Below, in pieces: positions 43,466-52,674 of a stretch of DNA of 64,000 nucleotides (its first letter is position 1; the number at the start of each line of letters is the position of its first letter). Source of the DNA: Corynebacterium sp. zg-331 (GTDB lineage: Bacteria > Actinomycetota > Actinomycetes > Mycobacteriales > Mycobacteriaceae); assembly GCF_014267345.1 (NCBI RefSeq), contig NZ_JACMYD010000001.1, positions 620,001 through 684,000 on the forward strand, given 5' to 3'. A program made the position numbers and the translations under genes. The notes below the pieces were generated by a model. The model did not search any database and was not told the origin of the DNA. It saw only the letters and a program-made list of their open reading frames with translations.

Positions 43466-45721
43466 TTACCGGAAGATAGCACCGATGCCGCGCACGACGG
43501 AATTGCCTCCGGCCAGCGGATTATCGGACACCATGTACGTCCACGTGGCCGAGGGACGAACCAGACCACAGTCTTCCAGGTGCGCGCCGTCCTCATCGAT
43601 CACTACCTCGGCGAACGTCTCCACCGCGGCATCCACCGCCCGCTGTGCCAGATCCTTAAACTCGCGCACGGCGATGCGGTGATACTCGTCCAATGGGGTT
43701 TCCCGGGCGATAGCGCGCAGGTGAATCGACTCGCGTACGTCGTCCATCAAAGCCAGGTGGTCGGCCCAGGCGCTATCGAGATGATAGAGCATAATCTGGC
43801 GGGCGGCCTGTTCCCGAGTATCTAGCCCGGCCACCTTGGCGGCGCGCTGCGGGGCACGCTCGGCAAGCTCCTTCCAAGCCTGATCCGTATCCAGTAGCCG
43901 AGCACGGCGGGCATCGATAATCTCGCGCTGATCCGCCAGAAGTTTGTTGTACTTCCAGGTCTGCGCGTGAATCTCCAGCAGCTGCCCCTCGGTCACCCGC
44001 TGGCAGTGCTCCACAAAGTCGCGCACCTTCTTCTGCTCGATGCGCCCGTGGGCATCTGGATGGGCCGTTATCTCCTCCCCAGCCCCGCCGGTCACCACCA
44101 CGTCGTCCTCCAAGGACACGAAAAAGAGAGACAGGCCTGGATCACCCTGGCGCCCCGCGCGCCCGCGCAGCTGATTATCGAGGCGAGCGGAGCGATACCG
44201 CGAGGTGCCGATCACCGCGAGTCCCTCCGTCACGGATTCCCCGAGCCGGATATCCGTGCCTCGCCCAGCCATCTGGGTAGACACCGTCACTCGCCCCGGC
44301 TGGCCCGCCTGCGCAATAATCCCGGCCTCCTCGGCGTCGTTCTTCGCATTGAGCACCGCCGCCTCGATGCCGCGCCGATGCAGCTCTCGAGCCAGGGCCT
44401 CGGACTCGGCCACATCCTGGGTGCCCACCAGCACCGGTTGCTCGGTGGCGTGCAGGGCCACAATCTCCTCCACGATCGCGGCGTTCTTCTCCGCCATCGT
44501 GGCGTAGATACGATCCGCCTCGTCGAAGCGGCGCAGCGGCTTATTGCGCTCGATGACGGACACCCGCAGATCATAGAACTGGCGCAGCTGATCGGTGGCC
44601 TCCACCGCGGTGCCCGTCATACCGCACACCAGGGGGTAGCGCCCCATGAGAGCCTGCAGGGTGATCGTATCCAGAATCTTTCCCCCCTCGGTCACGCGCA
44701 AGCCTTCCTTGGCCTCCACGGCGGCCTGCAACCCATCGGGCCAACGCTGCAGGTCCGCCACACGCCCCCGAGAAGCGTCGATCAGCTGGACCCTACCGTC
44801 CCGCACGATGTAGTGGACATCGCGATGCAGGAGAGCCCTGGCGTGCAGCGCCACATTGACCTGCACCAAGGTGCCCCCCACGTGGTCATCGTCGTAAAGG
44901 CTGGGAATACCGAGCGCGCGCTCTACCTTGCCCGCGCCCTGCTCGGTGAGAAATACGTTGCGCTTATCCTCATCGGTGGTGTAATCCTCCTTTTCCCGCA
45001 GTCCTCGCACCACATCGGTAATCTGCCCGGTGGGGGCGGTACCGGGTTGGCTTCCCGCCAGCACCAGCGGAACCAGGGCCTCGTCCACCAATACCGAATC
45101 CGCCTCATCCACCAGAGCCACGTCCGCGGGGGCCTGCACCGCCGCGGTGCGGCTCACCACCTGCTGGTCACGCAGCACGTCGAAACCAATCTCATTGACC
45201 GGCCCATACACTACGTCGCACCCATAGGCCTCTCGCCGGTGCTCCGGGGGCAACGCTTCCGTGATCGCCCCCACGCTCACCCCGAAGAACTCCACCAGGG
45301 GGCGCATCCACTGCGCGTCGCGCATAGCCAGGTAATCGTTCACGGTGATGACGTGCACGCGCTTTCCCATGAGCGCGAAGCCGGTGGCCGCCATCGCCCC
45401 CACCAGGGTTTTCCCCTCGCCGGTGGCCATGTGCACCACGTCGCCTTCCAGTAGCCGCAGCACCGCCTGCGCTTGTACCCTAAAGGGAGTCATCCCCAGC
45501 GTGCGCCGTGAAGCCTCCCCCAGCACCGCCAGGAAGTCCGCGGGGTTCTTCAGCTGGCCCCCGGCCAGGGCGGCACGAGCGCGCTCGTTGAGTTCATCCT
45601 CGCCGAGGGCAGCCACGTCTCCCGCTAGGTCCGCCGCTGCCTCGGTGATCGCCACGCTGCGCTTCTGGTTCCGACTCGTTCCCGAGCCCATGGCCTTCCA
45701 GAACCAATCGAATGCGCCCAT
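43466..45721 (-). CDS. secA2: Accessory preprotein translocase ATPase SecA2
   Basis: This 751-residue SecA is about 100 residues shorter than housekeeping SecA and lacks the Cys/His zinc tail, as expected for actinobacterial SecA2. Walker A is HMATGEGKTLVGAMAA (about residue 97). VDEADSVLVDEALVPL is the DEAD-like motif B, TVSTQMAGRGTDIRLGESV is motif V and QLRGRAGRQGDPGLSLFF is motif VI. SecA2 drives export of a small set of proteins together with the SecYEG channel. It lies just downstream of odhI. Confidence 0.94.
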   Translation of the reverse strand: MGAFDWFWKAMGSGTSRNQKRSVAITEAAADLAGDVAALGEDELNERARAALAGGQLKNPADFLAVLGEASRRTLGMTPFRVQAQAVLRLLEGDVVHMATGEGKTLVGAMAATGFALMGKRVHVITVNDYLAMRDAQWMRPLVEFFGVSVGAITEALPPEHRREAYGCDVVYGPVNEIGFDVLRDQQVVSRTAAVQAPADVALVDEADSVLVDEALVPLVLAGSQPGTAPTGQITDVVRGLREKEDYTTDEDKRNVFLTEQGAGKVERALGIPSLYDDDHVGGTLVQVNVALHARALLHRDVHYIVRDGRVQLIDASRGRVADLQRWPDGLQAAVEAKEGLRVTEGGKILDTITLQALMGRYPLVCGMTGTAVEATDQLRQFYDLRVSVIERNKPLRRFDEADRIYATMAEKNAAIVEEIVALHATEQPVLVGTQDVAESEALARELHRRGIEAAVLNAKNDAEEAGIIAQAGQPGRVTVSTQMAGRGTDIRLGESVTEGLAVIGTSRYRSARLDNQLRGRAGRQGDPGLSLFFVSLEDDVVVTGGAGEEITAHPDAHGRIEQKKVRDFVEHCQRVTEGQLLEIHAQTWKYNKLLADQREIIDARRARLLDTDQAWKELAERAPQRAAKVAGLDTREQAARQIMLYHLDSAWADHLALMDDVRESIHLRAIARETPLDEYHRIAVREFKDLAQRAVDAAVETFAEVVIDEDGAHLEDCGLVRPSATWTYMVSDNPLAGGNSVVRGIGAIFR

Positions 45722-45761
45722 AAGGTAATGCCTTCCGTAGCGTGCGGGGTTACAACCCCTT

Positions 45762-45767
45762 TATCCT
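45762..45767 (+). promoter_or_regulatory. Putative -10 for the alpha/beta hydrolase
   Basis: TATCCT ends 6 bases before the ATG, consistent with a leaderless transcript. The gap to the divergent secA2 start is only 52 bases. Confidence 0.4.
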
Positions 45768-45773
45768 AGGGCA

Positions 45774-46430
45774 ATGCAGTCCCATCCCGTCACCCTCCCC
45801 TTCGCCAAGGCCACCCTCGACGCCCCCGAGGAGCCTCGGGCCTATGCCCTCATCGCCCACTGCTTTGCCGGCTCGCGCCACAACCTCGCCACCGCTCGAA
45901 TCAGCAAGCGCCTCGCCCAGCACGGCATTGCCGCCCTGCGCTTCGACTTCCCCACCCTCATGCTGAGTGATCACATCGAGCACGTGCGCCGCGCCCACGA
46001 CTGGCTCGCTGCAGAATGCGAGGGCCCACGCCTCCTCGTGGGGCATTCCCTCGGCGGGGCCGCCCTCCTGCGAGCCGCCCTTGACGTCGCCTGCGCCACC
46101 GTGGGATCCCCGCACGACCCACACCGCAGCATCCTGCCCTACGTTCACGGCGACACCGCCACCATCACCGGCTATACCATCGACCTGCCCGACGGATTCC
46201 TCGACGATCTCGCCTCACATACTCCCTACGCCGCGCCCGCGGCCCCCCTGCTCGTTCTCCATTCCCCGGAAGACGAGGTAGTCCCCATCGCGGAGGCCGA
46301 GGAGATTGTCCATCACGCCGATTACCCCACGTCCTTCCTCTCCCTGACGCACGCCAACCACATGCTGACCACCGACGGCAGCGCGCACCGCGCCGCCGAT
46401 CTGATCTGCGCGTGGTTCGACTCCCTTTAG
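45774..46430 (+). CDS. Alpha/beta hydrolase
   Basis: This 218-residue protein has the nucleophile elbow GHSLGG (Ser at about residue 89), the acid in LHSPEDEVVPIAEA and His in LTHANHMLT. It resembles the hydrolase that is fused or adjacent to OsmC-type proteins, with AHCFAGSRHNLATARISKRLA at the oxyanion region. The substrate is unknown. It is one of only two plus-strand protein genes between 41 and 64 kb and is followed by tRNA-Pro. Confidence 0.82.
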   Translation: MQSHPVTLPFAKATLDAPEEPRAYALIAHCFAGSRHNLATARISKRLAQHGIAALRFDFPTLMLSDHIEHVRRAHDWLAAECEGPRLLVGHSLGGAALLRAALDVACATVGSPHDPHRSILPYVHGDTATITGYTIDLPDGFLDDLASHTPYAAPAAPLLVLHSPEDEVVPIAEAEEIVHHADYPTSFLSLTHANHMLTTDGSAHRAADLICAWFDSL

Positions 46431-46502
46431 CAGCCTTGCGCTGGCGATTTCATAAAATAAAGGGCGCTGCTGTAGTCTCTTCCTCGTTGCAGATAATGCA
46501 GA

Positions 46503-46579
46503 CGGACTGTGGCGCAGTTTGGCAGCGCACTACACTGGGGGTGTAGGGGTCGCAGGTTCAAATCCTGTCAGTCCGACCA
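46503..46579 (+). tRNA. tRNA-Pro (anticodon GGG), CCA encoded
   Basis: The acceptor stem CGGACTG pairs with CAGTCCG, followed by discriminator A and an encoded CCA. The anticodon arm CTACA-CTGGGGG-TGTAG gives anticodon GGG, reading proline CCC/CCU. The T arm has GGTTCAAATCC. It is 72 bases after the hydrolase gene and directly before a strong terminator. Confidence 0.97.
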
Positions 46580-46580
46580 T

Positions 46581-46606
46581 AAAGGGCGCGGGAAACCGCG
46601 CCCTTT
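46581..46606 (+). terminator. Rho-independent terminator after tRNA-Pro
   Basis: AAAGGGCGCGG and CCGCGCCCTTT form an 11-bp stem around GAAA and end in TTTT, one base after the tRNA. The symmetric A/T ends would also let it act for the minus-strand esterase gene, whose stop is about 45 bases away. Confidence 0.9.
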
Positions 46607-46648
46607 TGTCATATCTCCGACCGCTACATACTTCCCCCTCCGAGCGGC

Positions 46649-47557
46649 CTAACGCCGCTCGATCCCGAAAAAACTCAGAACCGCATCCGTGGCAAACTGC
46701 TTGGGCACGGTGGTATTAAGGTCCTCCGGGTTGCCGTCCCAGATGTGCACGCCGCCGTAGACCGTATAAAACTCCGTGGGCGCGTCGCAGCCCTGCCACA
46801 CGGTGCGCTCGATGGTCTCTCCCACCGGCTTGGTAATCGGCTCGCGGCATTTGTTGCGCACCACGTCCGCCTCACGGGCCTCGTCGACGGAATAATACCG
46901 AGTGCCGTGGCGAGTTCCACCGTCGTACTGCATCACCTGATCCGCGGTTCCGTGGATCGCCAGGATCGGCAGGGGGGACTCGGAGCAACCGTCGCGGATG
47001 CCGTTGTAATTAGCGGAGGACACGGAGGCCACGCCCCGGATCACGTCATCGACGCGGCATCCCAGCAGCGTGGCAAAGCCGCCGCCATTGGACATTCCCG
47101 CAGCAAAAACCCGCTCCCGGTCGATGGGATACGTCGCCTCCAGCCGCCCCATGATATCGCGCACCAGAGCCTCATCACCCCTGTTCTCGTTGGTTTGAGC
47201 ATAGGGCCCCCCGCCCCAAGCTCTGGTGAGACCGTCGGGATAGATCAGGATCGCCTGGGCATCATCCATCCGCGCGTATTCCTGCATGAGGGCTGCATTC
47301 TCCTGCCAGCCGTGAAACATAAAAAGCACAGGGTAGCCCTTATCCGGGGCGGGTTCCGTGGGCATGGCAAGAATGAGGGAACGCTTCATGCCCGCCGAAG
47401 ACATACTGATCGTCGAGCTTTCCCCGGGAAGGGTCTCCTCGAAGGCGGCGTAGCCCTCCTCCCCGCCCTTATCCTCCACCGAGACCAGCCCCACCAGGGA
47501 AAACCCGGCGATCACCCCCACGGCCACGAGCGCGATAACGGTGCGCAGGCGCTTCAT
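46649..47557 (-). CDS. Secreted poly(3-hydroxybutyrate)-depolymerase-like esterase (LpqC-like)
   Basis: This 302-residue protein has an N-terminal membrane/signal helix (VIALVAVGVIAGFSLVGLVSV) without a lipobox Cys. The esterase domain has the oxyanion stretch FMFHGWQENA, nucleophile AAGMSNGGGFA, Asp in LAIHGTADQVMQYDGG and His in GGVHIWDGN. Four Cys in the mature part may form disulfides. Relatives are feruloyl-esterase/PHB-depolymerase-type enzymes; the substrate here is unknown. Its ATG overlaps the stop of a ruined ABC exporter gene, so the two were once coupled. Confidence 0.87.
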   Translation of the reverse strand: MKRLRTVIALVAVGVIAGFSLVGLVSVEDKGGEEGYAAFEETLPGESSTISMSSAGMKRSLILAMPTEPAPDKGYPVLFMFHGWQENAALMQEYARMDDAQAILIYPDGLTRAWGGGPYAQTNENRGDEALVRDIMGRLEATYPIDRERVFAAGMSNGGGFATLLGCRVDDVIRGVASVSSANYNGIRDGCSESPLPILAIHGTADQVMQYDGGTRHGTRYYSVDEAREADVVRNKCREPITKPVGETIERTVWQGCDAPTEFYTVYGGVHIWDGNPEDLNTTVPKQFATDAVLSFFGIERR

Positions 47558-47905
47558 CCGCGGCGGCCCCTCGACCAGGCTCTCCCGAGTTGCGCATACT
47601 GCCCGCCACGAGCGAGCAGTTCCTTGTAGCTGCCCGCCGCTATCGCCTCGCCGTTATCCATGACCAAAACTTTATCTGCTAGGGCCACATGGTCAAGACG
47701 ATACCCGCACAGACCTCGAACGCACCCCAAGGAGAGGCCCCACGGTCAGGTCGAGGCTGTTCCCGATGAGCAGGATAAGAGAGAACGAGAAACTCGCACA
47801 GCGTGATCCAGGCCCACCACGCCACCATGGTGGTGTTCGTCGCACGACCGGGGGATCATCGCCGCGCAGCCAGGAGGTACCTAGCATCTCGTGGATGCGC
47901 CGCAT
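47554..47905 (-). pseudogene. Remnant of an ABC exporter (internal deletion plus frameshifts)
   Basis: Two pieces of one gene survive. The 5' piece begins MRRIHEMLGTSWLRGDDP; a first membrane helix (MVAWWAWITLCEFLVL, then LILLIGNSLDLTVGPLLG) can be read only by switching frames twice. The 3' piece (from about 47703) reads RLDHVALADKVLVMDNGEA, IAAGSYKELLARGGQYAQL: the H-loop to C-terminus of an ABC ATPase, with the H-loop His changed to Tyr. Roughly 500 residues between them, including Walker A, signature and Walker B, are gone. The stop keeps the ATGA overlap with the esterase gene. Confidence 0.85.
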
Positions 47906-47991
47906 AACCCCACGGGGTGGCCGCCCGCCGGGGAATCGTGCGAGACTATGGTGCGGAACAACAAGGGCACGACGGGGTACTATCCTCATCC

Positions 47992-48771
47992 GTGTATCCT
48001 TCCCGGACGGAGCAACCGCGCTTCCGCACCACCGAGCAGCGCCTGGTCGCCGCGCGCGCCTTCGACGCGGGAGCGCGCGCGTATCACGACGTGCGACCCG
48101 GCTACCCCGAGGAGATTATTGCCCTGCTGCGCGGGGCGCGCACAGTGGTAGACGTGGGAGCCGGAACCGGCAAACTCACTGCGGCCCTGGCTCGACACCA
48201 CGAGGTGCTGGCCCTCGACCCCAGCCCGGAGATGATTTCCCTCGCAGCCCGCCACGCCCCTGCCTGGAGGGCCACGGCGGAACACACCGGTCTGGCTACG
48301 CACAGCGTGGACGCGGCGGCCTGCGCGCAGACGTGGCATTGGTTAGACGTCGAGGCAACCTGCGCGGAGCTCGATCGCGTTATTCGCCCCGGCGGGCGGA
48401 TACTGCTGGTATGGAACACCCTAGATGTCTCCGATGCCTGGGTGCTGCGCCTGAGTCGCATCATGCACGCCGGCGACGTACTGCGCCCCGGTTTTTATCC
48501 CGCCGTAGCCGCCCCCTGGCGCCTGGCCACCGAGGAGCGCCTCACCTGGCAGGATCACCTCACTCCCCCGGAGATCCTTGCCCTGGCGCGCACCCGATCG
48601 TACTGGCTACGCTCCCCGCACAGCATCCGGCAGCGGGTGGAATCCAACCTGGAGTGGTATCTCTATGAGCACTCAGGCTACGGGGAGGAGGATGTCATCG
48701 CGCTGCCCTATCGCTGCGATGCCTTCGTCTTCTCGCGCACCCGCACCGCGATGCGCACCGGGCTGCCGTGA
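47992..48771 (+). CDS. Class I SAM-dependent methyltransferase
   Basis: This protein of about 259 residues has motif [32 protein letters not shown] and a following [35 protein letters not shown] block. It resembles UbiE/Methyltransf_11-type enzymes; the substrate is unknown. The N-terminus [18 protein letters not shown] is the usual lead-in. I put the start at GTG because a TACTAT -10 ends 8 bases before it; an ATG 25 codons upstream would add sequence overlapping the ABC remnant. The 3' end overlaps the convergent cmk-der gene by 64 bases. Confidence 0.83.
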   Translation: MYPSRTEQPRFRTTEQRLVAARAFDAGARAYHDVRPGYPEEIIALLRGARTVVDVGAGTGKLTAALARHHEVLALDPSPEMISLAARHAPAWRATAEHTGLATHSVDAAACAQTWHWLDVEATCAELDRVIRPGGRILLVWNTLDVSDAWVLRLSRIMHAGDVLRPGFYPAVAAPWRLATEERLTWQDHLTPPEILALARTRSYWLRSPHSIRQRVESNLEWYLYEHSGYGEEDVIALPYRCDAFVFSRTRTAMRTGLP

Positions 48772-50687
48772 AAGCCGAACTCCTCGCGCAGCTTGCGCTC
48801 GAGGTACCGACGATACCCGGCGTCCAGGAAGCCCGTGGTAAAGAGCACAATCGTGGGGGGGCGGGTACTGGCCTGGGTAGCAAAGAGCACCTTGGGCAGG
48901 CGATTATTCTTCATCGGCGGCGGGTTTTTAGCGATGGTCTCGCGCAGCCAGTTATTCAACCGGCCGGTGGAGATGCGCTGATCCCAGCTTTCCAGGGCCT
49001 CCAGCATGGCCGGCTCGAGCTTCTGCAAGGCGCGCCCGGTCTTGGCCGAGACGTTGATCCGGTTCACCCAAGGCAGGTGCGCAAGTTGGAGGTCTAGCTC
49101 GCGGTCGAGTTCCCAGCGGCGATTCTCGTCCATGAGATCCCACTTATTCATGGCGATCACCAGGGCCTTGCCCGCATCGAGCACCATTCCGAGCACCCGC
49201 TGATCCTGCTCCGAGATGGGTTCGGAGGCGTCAATCAGCATCACGCACACCTCGGCGGCGTCGATGACGCCCCGGGTCCGCAGCGAGGCGTAATACTCGT
49301 GGCCGTGGGCGTTTTTGACCTTCTTGCGCAGCCCCGCGGTATCCACGAACTTCCACAGGTTCTGATCCAGCTGCACTAGGGAGTCCACCGGGTCCACGGT
49401 GGTTCCGGCGACGTTATCAACCACCGAGCGTTCCTCGCCGGTGAACTTGTTGAGCAGCGAGGACTTCCCTACGTTGGGCCGCCCCACCAGGGCCACCCGT
49501 CGCGGGCCGGAGACGATCGACATCGCCCGCGGCTGATCGGGGAAGGAGTCGATGATCTTATCCAGCACGTCCGCGCCGCCGCGACCGTGCTGGGCCGAAA
49601 CCGGGTAGGGGTCGCCCAGACCCAGGGCATAGAACTCCGTCACGTCGGCGTATTGCGCATCCGAGTCGAACTTGTTGGCCACCAGGATCACGGGTACCTC
49701 GGAGCGCTGGAGTCTCCTGGCCATAACCTCGTCGGTGGCGGTGATGCCTACCTTGGTATCTACCACGAACACGATCGCGTCCGCGGTGGCCATCGCGGCC
49801 TCCGCCTGGCGGGCGATGGCGGCATGGATCCCCTTGACGTTGGGGTCCCAGCCTCCGGTGTCTTGCACCCAGAAGCGCCGCCCGGCCCAGTCTGAAAGAT
49901 AGCTCACGCGGTCGCGAGTCACACCAGGGGTGTCCTCCACCACGGCCTCTCGACGGCCCAAAAAGCGGTTCACCAGGGACGACTTGCCCACGTTGGGGCG
50001 TCCCACGATGGCCACCGTGCATAGGGCCTCCCGCTCATGATCCTCCTCGTACTCCAAGGCCATTTCGCTATCGATGATGAGCCCGGTGAGGTTATCGATG
50101 ACCTCCTCGAGCGTCATCTCGGAGGTATCCACCACCACGGCGTCCTCGGCCGGACGCAGCGGGGAGTCCTCGCGCGTGGAGTCTGCCTCGTCTCGGCGTT
50201 GCACGTCCGCCAGCACCGCCTCAAAGTCCGCCTCCCGGCCCGCTGCGCGATCTTGCTCATAGCGGCGTCGGGCGCGCACCTCGGCATCGGCGGTGAGGTA
50301 GATCTTCACGGGGGCTTCCGGGAACACCACGGTGCCGATGTCACGCCCCTCCACGATCGCGCGCCCGGCCTCCAGGGCAATCCTGCGCTGGAGCGCCACC
50401 AAGTTGCGACGCACCTCCGGGATCGCGGAGACCGCCGAGACGTGCTTGGTGACTTCGGGCCCGCGGATAGCCTCCTCGTCAAAATCGGTGGGCAGCTCGG
50501 ACGTCACCTTGACCACGGCCGCGGTATCTCGGGGATCCACCCCGGCTTCGATGACGGCCAGGGTAGCCGCCCGATACATCGCCCCGGTGTCCACGTATCG
50601 AGCGTCCAGCCGCTGAGCGAGTTCCCGGCAGGTACTAGATTTACCGGTTCCCGCCGGACCGTCTACGGTCACAATCAGGCCATTCAC
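48708..50687 (-). CDS. Bifunctional cytidylate kinase / ribosome-assembly GTPase Der
   Basis: This is a 659-residue fusion. Residues 1 to about 220 are CMP kinase: [16 protein letters not shown] (P-loop), [13 protein letters not shown] and [13 protein letters not shown]. Residues about 225-659 are Der: two GTPase domains with GRPNVGKSS starting at 229 and 402, NKFDSD and NKWDLMD as G4 motifs, and a C-terminal KH-like domain. Cmk phosphorylates CMP/dCMP; Der helps 50S assembly. In mycobacteria the two are neighbouring separate genes; the fused form is known in corynebacteria. ATGA overlap with rluB. Confidence 0.95.
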   Translation of the reverse strand: MNGLIVTVDGPAGTGKSSTCRELAQRLDARYVDTGAMYRAATLAVIEAGVDPRDTAAVVKVTSELPTDFDEEAIRGPEVTKHVSAVSAIPEVRRNLVALQRRIALEAGRAIVEGRDIGTVVFPEAPVKIYLTADAEVRARRRYEQDRAAGREADFEAVLADVQRRDEADSTREDSPLRPAEDAVVVDTSEMTLEEVIDNLTGLIIDSEMALEYEEDHEREALCTVAIVGRPNVGKSSLVNRFLGRREAVVEDTPGVTRDRVSYLSDWAGRRFWVQDTGGWDPNVKGIHAAIARQAEAAMATADAIVFVVDTKVGITATDEVMARRLQRSEVPVILVANKFDSDAQYADVTEFYALGLGDPYPVSAQHGRGGADVLDKIIDSFPDQPRAMSIVSGPRRVALVGRPNVGKSSLLNKFTGEERSVVDNVAGTTVDPVDSLVQLDQNLWKFVDTAGLRKKVKNAHGHEYYASLRTRGVIDAAEVCVMLIDASEPISEQDQRVLGMVLDAGKALVIAMNKWDLMDENRRWELDRELDLQLAHLPWVNRINVSAKTGRALQKLEPAMLEALESWDQRISTGRLNNWLRETIAKNPPPMKNNRLPKVLFATQASTRPPTIVLFTTGFLDAGYRRYLERKLREEFGFHGSPVRIAVRVREKTKASQR

Positions 50688-51523
50688 ATTCCCACCGCCT
50701 TATAGAGACTGGTCAATTCCGAACGATTGAGCGCGCGCATGGAGCCGGGTTTTTGCTCCCCCAGCTGCACCGTGTGGATCTTGGTACGCACCAGGCGTTG
50801 CACCGGGTATCCCGCTGCCTTGAGCAAGCGACGCACGATGTGCTTGCGTCCCTCGTGCAGCTCTATCCGGATGATGGACTGGCCGTTGTGCACGTCCACC
50901 ACCTGTGCGTAGTCCACCTTGGCGGGCCCATCATCGAGTTCCATGCCCTTGCGCAACGTGGCGATGAGGGCACGGTCGGCCTCACCGAGCACGGTGGCCA
51001 TGTACGTTTTTGCGATCCCATACTTGGGGTGCATGAGGCGGTTGGCCAGTTCGCCGTCGTTGGTGAGGATGATCAGCCCCTCGGTGTCCGCGTCCAGGCG
51101 GCCGACGTGGAAAAGGCGCTTGCCCGCGGCCACCCGCTCGCCCACGATATCCCCGATGCACGGCCTGTTGAGGTCATCGTGCATAGTGGACTGCATGCCG
51201 CGCGGCTTATTGAGCACGAAGTATACGGTGTCCTCGTTGACGTTGACGCGCACGCCGTCGACGCGAATGATGTCCACATTGGGATCCACCCGCATACCCT
51301 GGCGATCCACGACCTTGCCGTTGACCTCCACTCGCCCGGCGTCGATCAGGATCTCCGAGTGCCGCCGCGAGGCCACCCCGGCCTGGGCGAGGACCTTTTG
51401 AAGGCGAACTCCGCCCGCCGAGGGATTCTCGCGGCGCTCGTTGAGGCTCACGTTTTGGTGCCGCGCGGGGCGGGCAAAAGAGAGCTCGATGGGCTCGTCC
51501 TTCACAGATGCGTCCTTCCTCAT
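50684..51523 (-). CDS. rluB: 23S rRNA pseudouridine synthase RluB-like
   Basis: This 279-residue protein has a basic N-terminal leader (1-40), an S4 RNA-binding domain ([31 protein letters not shown]) and the RsuA/RluB catalytic domain with [20 protein letters not shown] (catalytic Asp). [23 protein letters not shown] marks the C-terminal side. It isomerises uridine in domain V of 23S rRNA. It lies between scpB and cmk-der, the usual actinobacterial order. Confidence 0.92.
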   Translation of the reverse strand: MRKDASVKDEPIELSFARPARHQNVSLNERRENPSAGGVRLQKVLAQAGVASRRHSEILIDAGRVEVNGKVVDRQGMRVDPNVDIIRVDGVRVNVNEDTVYFVLNKPRGMQSTMHDDLNRPCIGDIVGERVAAGKRLFHVGRLDADTEGLIILTNDGELANRLMHPKYGIAKTYMATVLGEADRALIATLRKGMELDDGPAKVDYAQVVDVHNGQSIIRIELHEGRKHIVRRLLKAAGYPVQRLVRTKIHTVQLGEQKPGSMRALNRSELTSLYKAVGM

Positions 51524-51546
51524 GTGCTTACTGTGCGCTCGTCATA

Positions 51547-52074
51547 CTACCCCGGATACTCTTCATCAATATGATCGAGTTCCGGTAAGAGCGGCGCGAG
51601 ATCCGGCAGGCGATCCAGGGAATCGATACCCATGAGTTCGAGGAACAACTCCGTGGTGGCATAGGTGTGGGGAGCTTCGGCCTCCCTAATAAGGCCGCGC
51701 AGCTGTAAGGTGCGCATGACGCCATCGACGTTGACACCGCGCACCGCGGAAACCTGGGCGCGCGTTACCGGCTGACGATAGGCCACCACCGCGAGCGTTT
51801 CCAGCGCGGCCCGCGACAGCCGCGTCTGCGTGCCGTCGAGAACAAAGGCCTCTACCGCCGGCGCGTTGGCCTGGCGGGTATAAAGGCGCCATCCTTCGCT
51901 ATTTTCCCGCAGGTCAAAGCCCGATCCACGCTCGTCGAACTCCACCGCGATGGCCCGCAGGGTATCGAGCACCACGGTCTCCTCCGCCTCCACCGCCCGA
52001 GCCAAGGCCGCGGGAGTCACCGGGGCATCCACCACCAGCAAGATGGACTCAATCTGCGAGCGCACCTTGTTCAC
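51547..52074 (-). CDS. scpB: Segregation and condensation protein ScpB
   Basis: This 175-residue protein has two winged-helix domains: QIESILLVVDAPVTPAALARAV and LSRAALETLAVVAYRQPVTRAQVSAVRGVNVDGVMRTLQLRGLIRE. A dimer of ScpB binds the ScpA kleisin and SMC to compact chromosomes. Its start overlaps the rhodanese-like gene by 4 bases, so all genes from parA to cmk-der appear coupled. Confidence 0.95.
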   Translation of the reverse strand: MNKVRSQIESILLVVDAPVTPAALARAVEAEETVVLDTLRAIAVEFDERGSGFDLRENSEGWRLYTRQANAPAVEAFVLDGTQTRLSRAALETLAVVAYRQPVTRAQVSAVRGVNVDGVMRTLQLRGLIREAEAPHTYATTELFLELMGIDSLDRLPDLAPLLPELDHIDEEYPG

Positions 52075-52658
52075 AGCAACACCCGCACATCCCCATATCC
52101 GGCGACCGTGGCGGCCAGTGCTCCCAGGCAGGCACGCTCGCCCCGGCTAAAGATGAGCGCGCGGGCACCCCCGGCGCGCCGCTCCAGCTGCTCGCGCAGA
52201 TCCTCCGCGAAGTACCCTTCTTTGTCGATCAGGGAGGTCTCTAATTCCTCGTCCATCTCCAGCGTGGTGACGTACCCGTCGGATTCCGGTTCGTCGGCAA
52301 TGCGCTCCCACGCCACCGCGGCGGTAATGTCGCCCGGTCGTTGGGGTTGTCCTCGGTGCCCCGTGGCACGACCCGAGGCCTTCCACGCCGCCACTCCCCC
52401 GTCGAGAACGGCCACGTTATGTAGTCCCGCCACCTTGGCCAGCCACCACACGTAGGGGGCTTGGTCCCCGTAGACGATCACCGGGGTGTCATCGCTGATG
52501 CCCCGGGCCGTGAAATGCTCGCGGGGATCGTCTACCTGCTCGCCTGCGTCCATCTCCAGGGAGCCGGGGATCGCCTCCTCGGCTTCGCGCGCGGCATGGA
52601 GCACCACCGCCTTGCCGCGCAATCTGGCGCACTGCTCGACATCAATAATCGCTGCCAT
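52071..52658 (-). CDS. Degenerate rhodanese-like protein between scpA and scpB
   Basis: This 195-residue protein follows the sulfurtransferase pattern for one and a half rhodanese domains. IIDVEQCARLRGKAVVLHAA, ISDDTPVIVYGDQAPYVWWLAKVAGLHNVAVLDGGVAAWKASG and a shortened second domain (ALIFSRGERACLGALAATVAGYGDVRVL) are visible. The loop that should hold the catalytic Cys (CxxxxR) is not recognisable, except possibly RACLGA near residue 180. I recall a sulfurtransferase gene at the same place in C. glutamicum. An ATG three codons inside the open frame is used; two GTGs precede it. Confidence 0.75.
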   Translation of the reverse strand: MAAIIDVEQCARLRGKAVVLHAAREAEEAIPGSLEMDAGEQVDDPREHFTARGISDDTPVIVYGDQAPYVWWLAKVAGLHNVAVLDGGVAAWKASGRATGHRGQPQRPGDITAAVAWERIADEPESDGYVTTLEMDEELETSLIDKEGYFAEDLREQLERRAGGARALIFSRGERACLGALAATVAGYGDVRVLL

Positions 52659-52674
52659 GGGCACCACGATACGG

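Noticed and set aside
43967..45454. Plus-strand frame of about 495 codons opposite secA2
   Set aside because: Shadow of secA2; His/Leu/Gly-rich and without recognisable domains.
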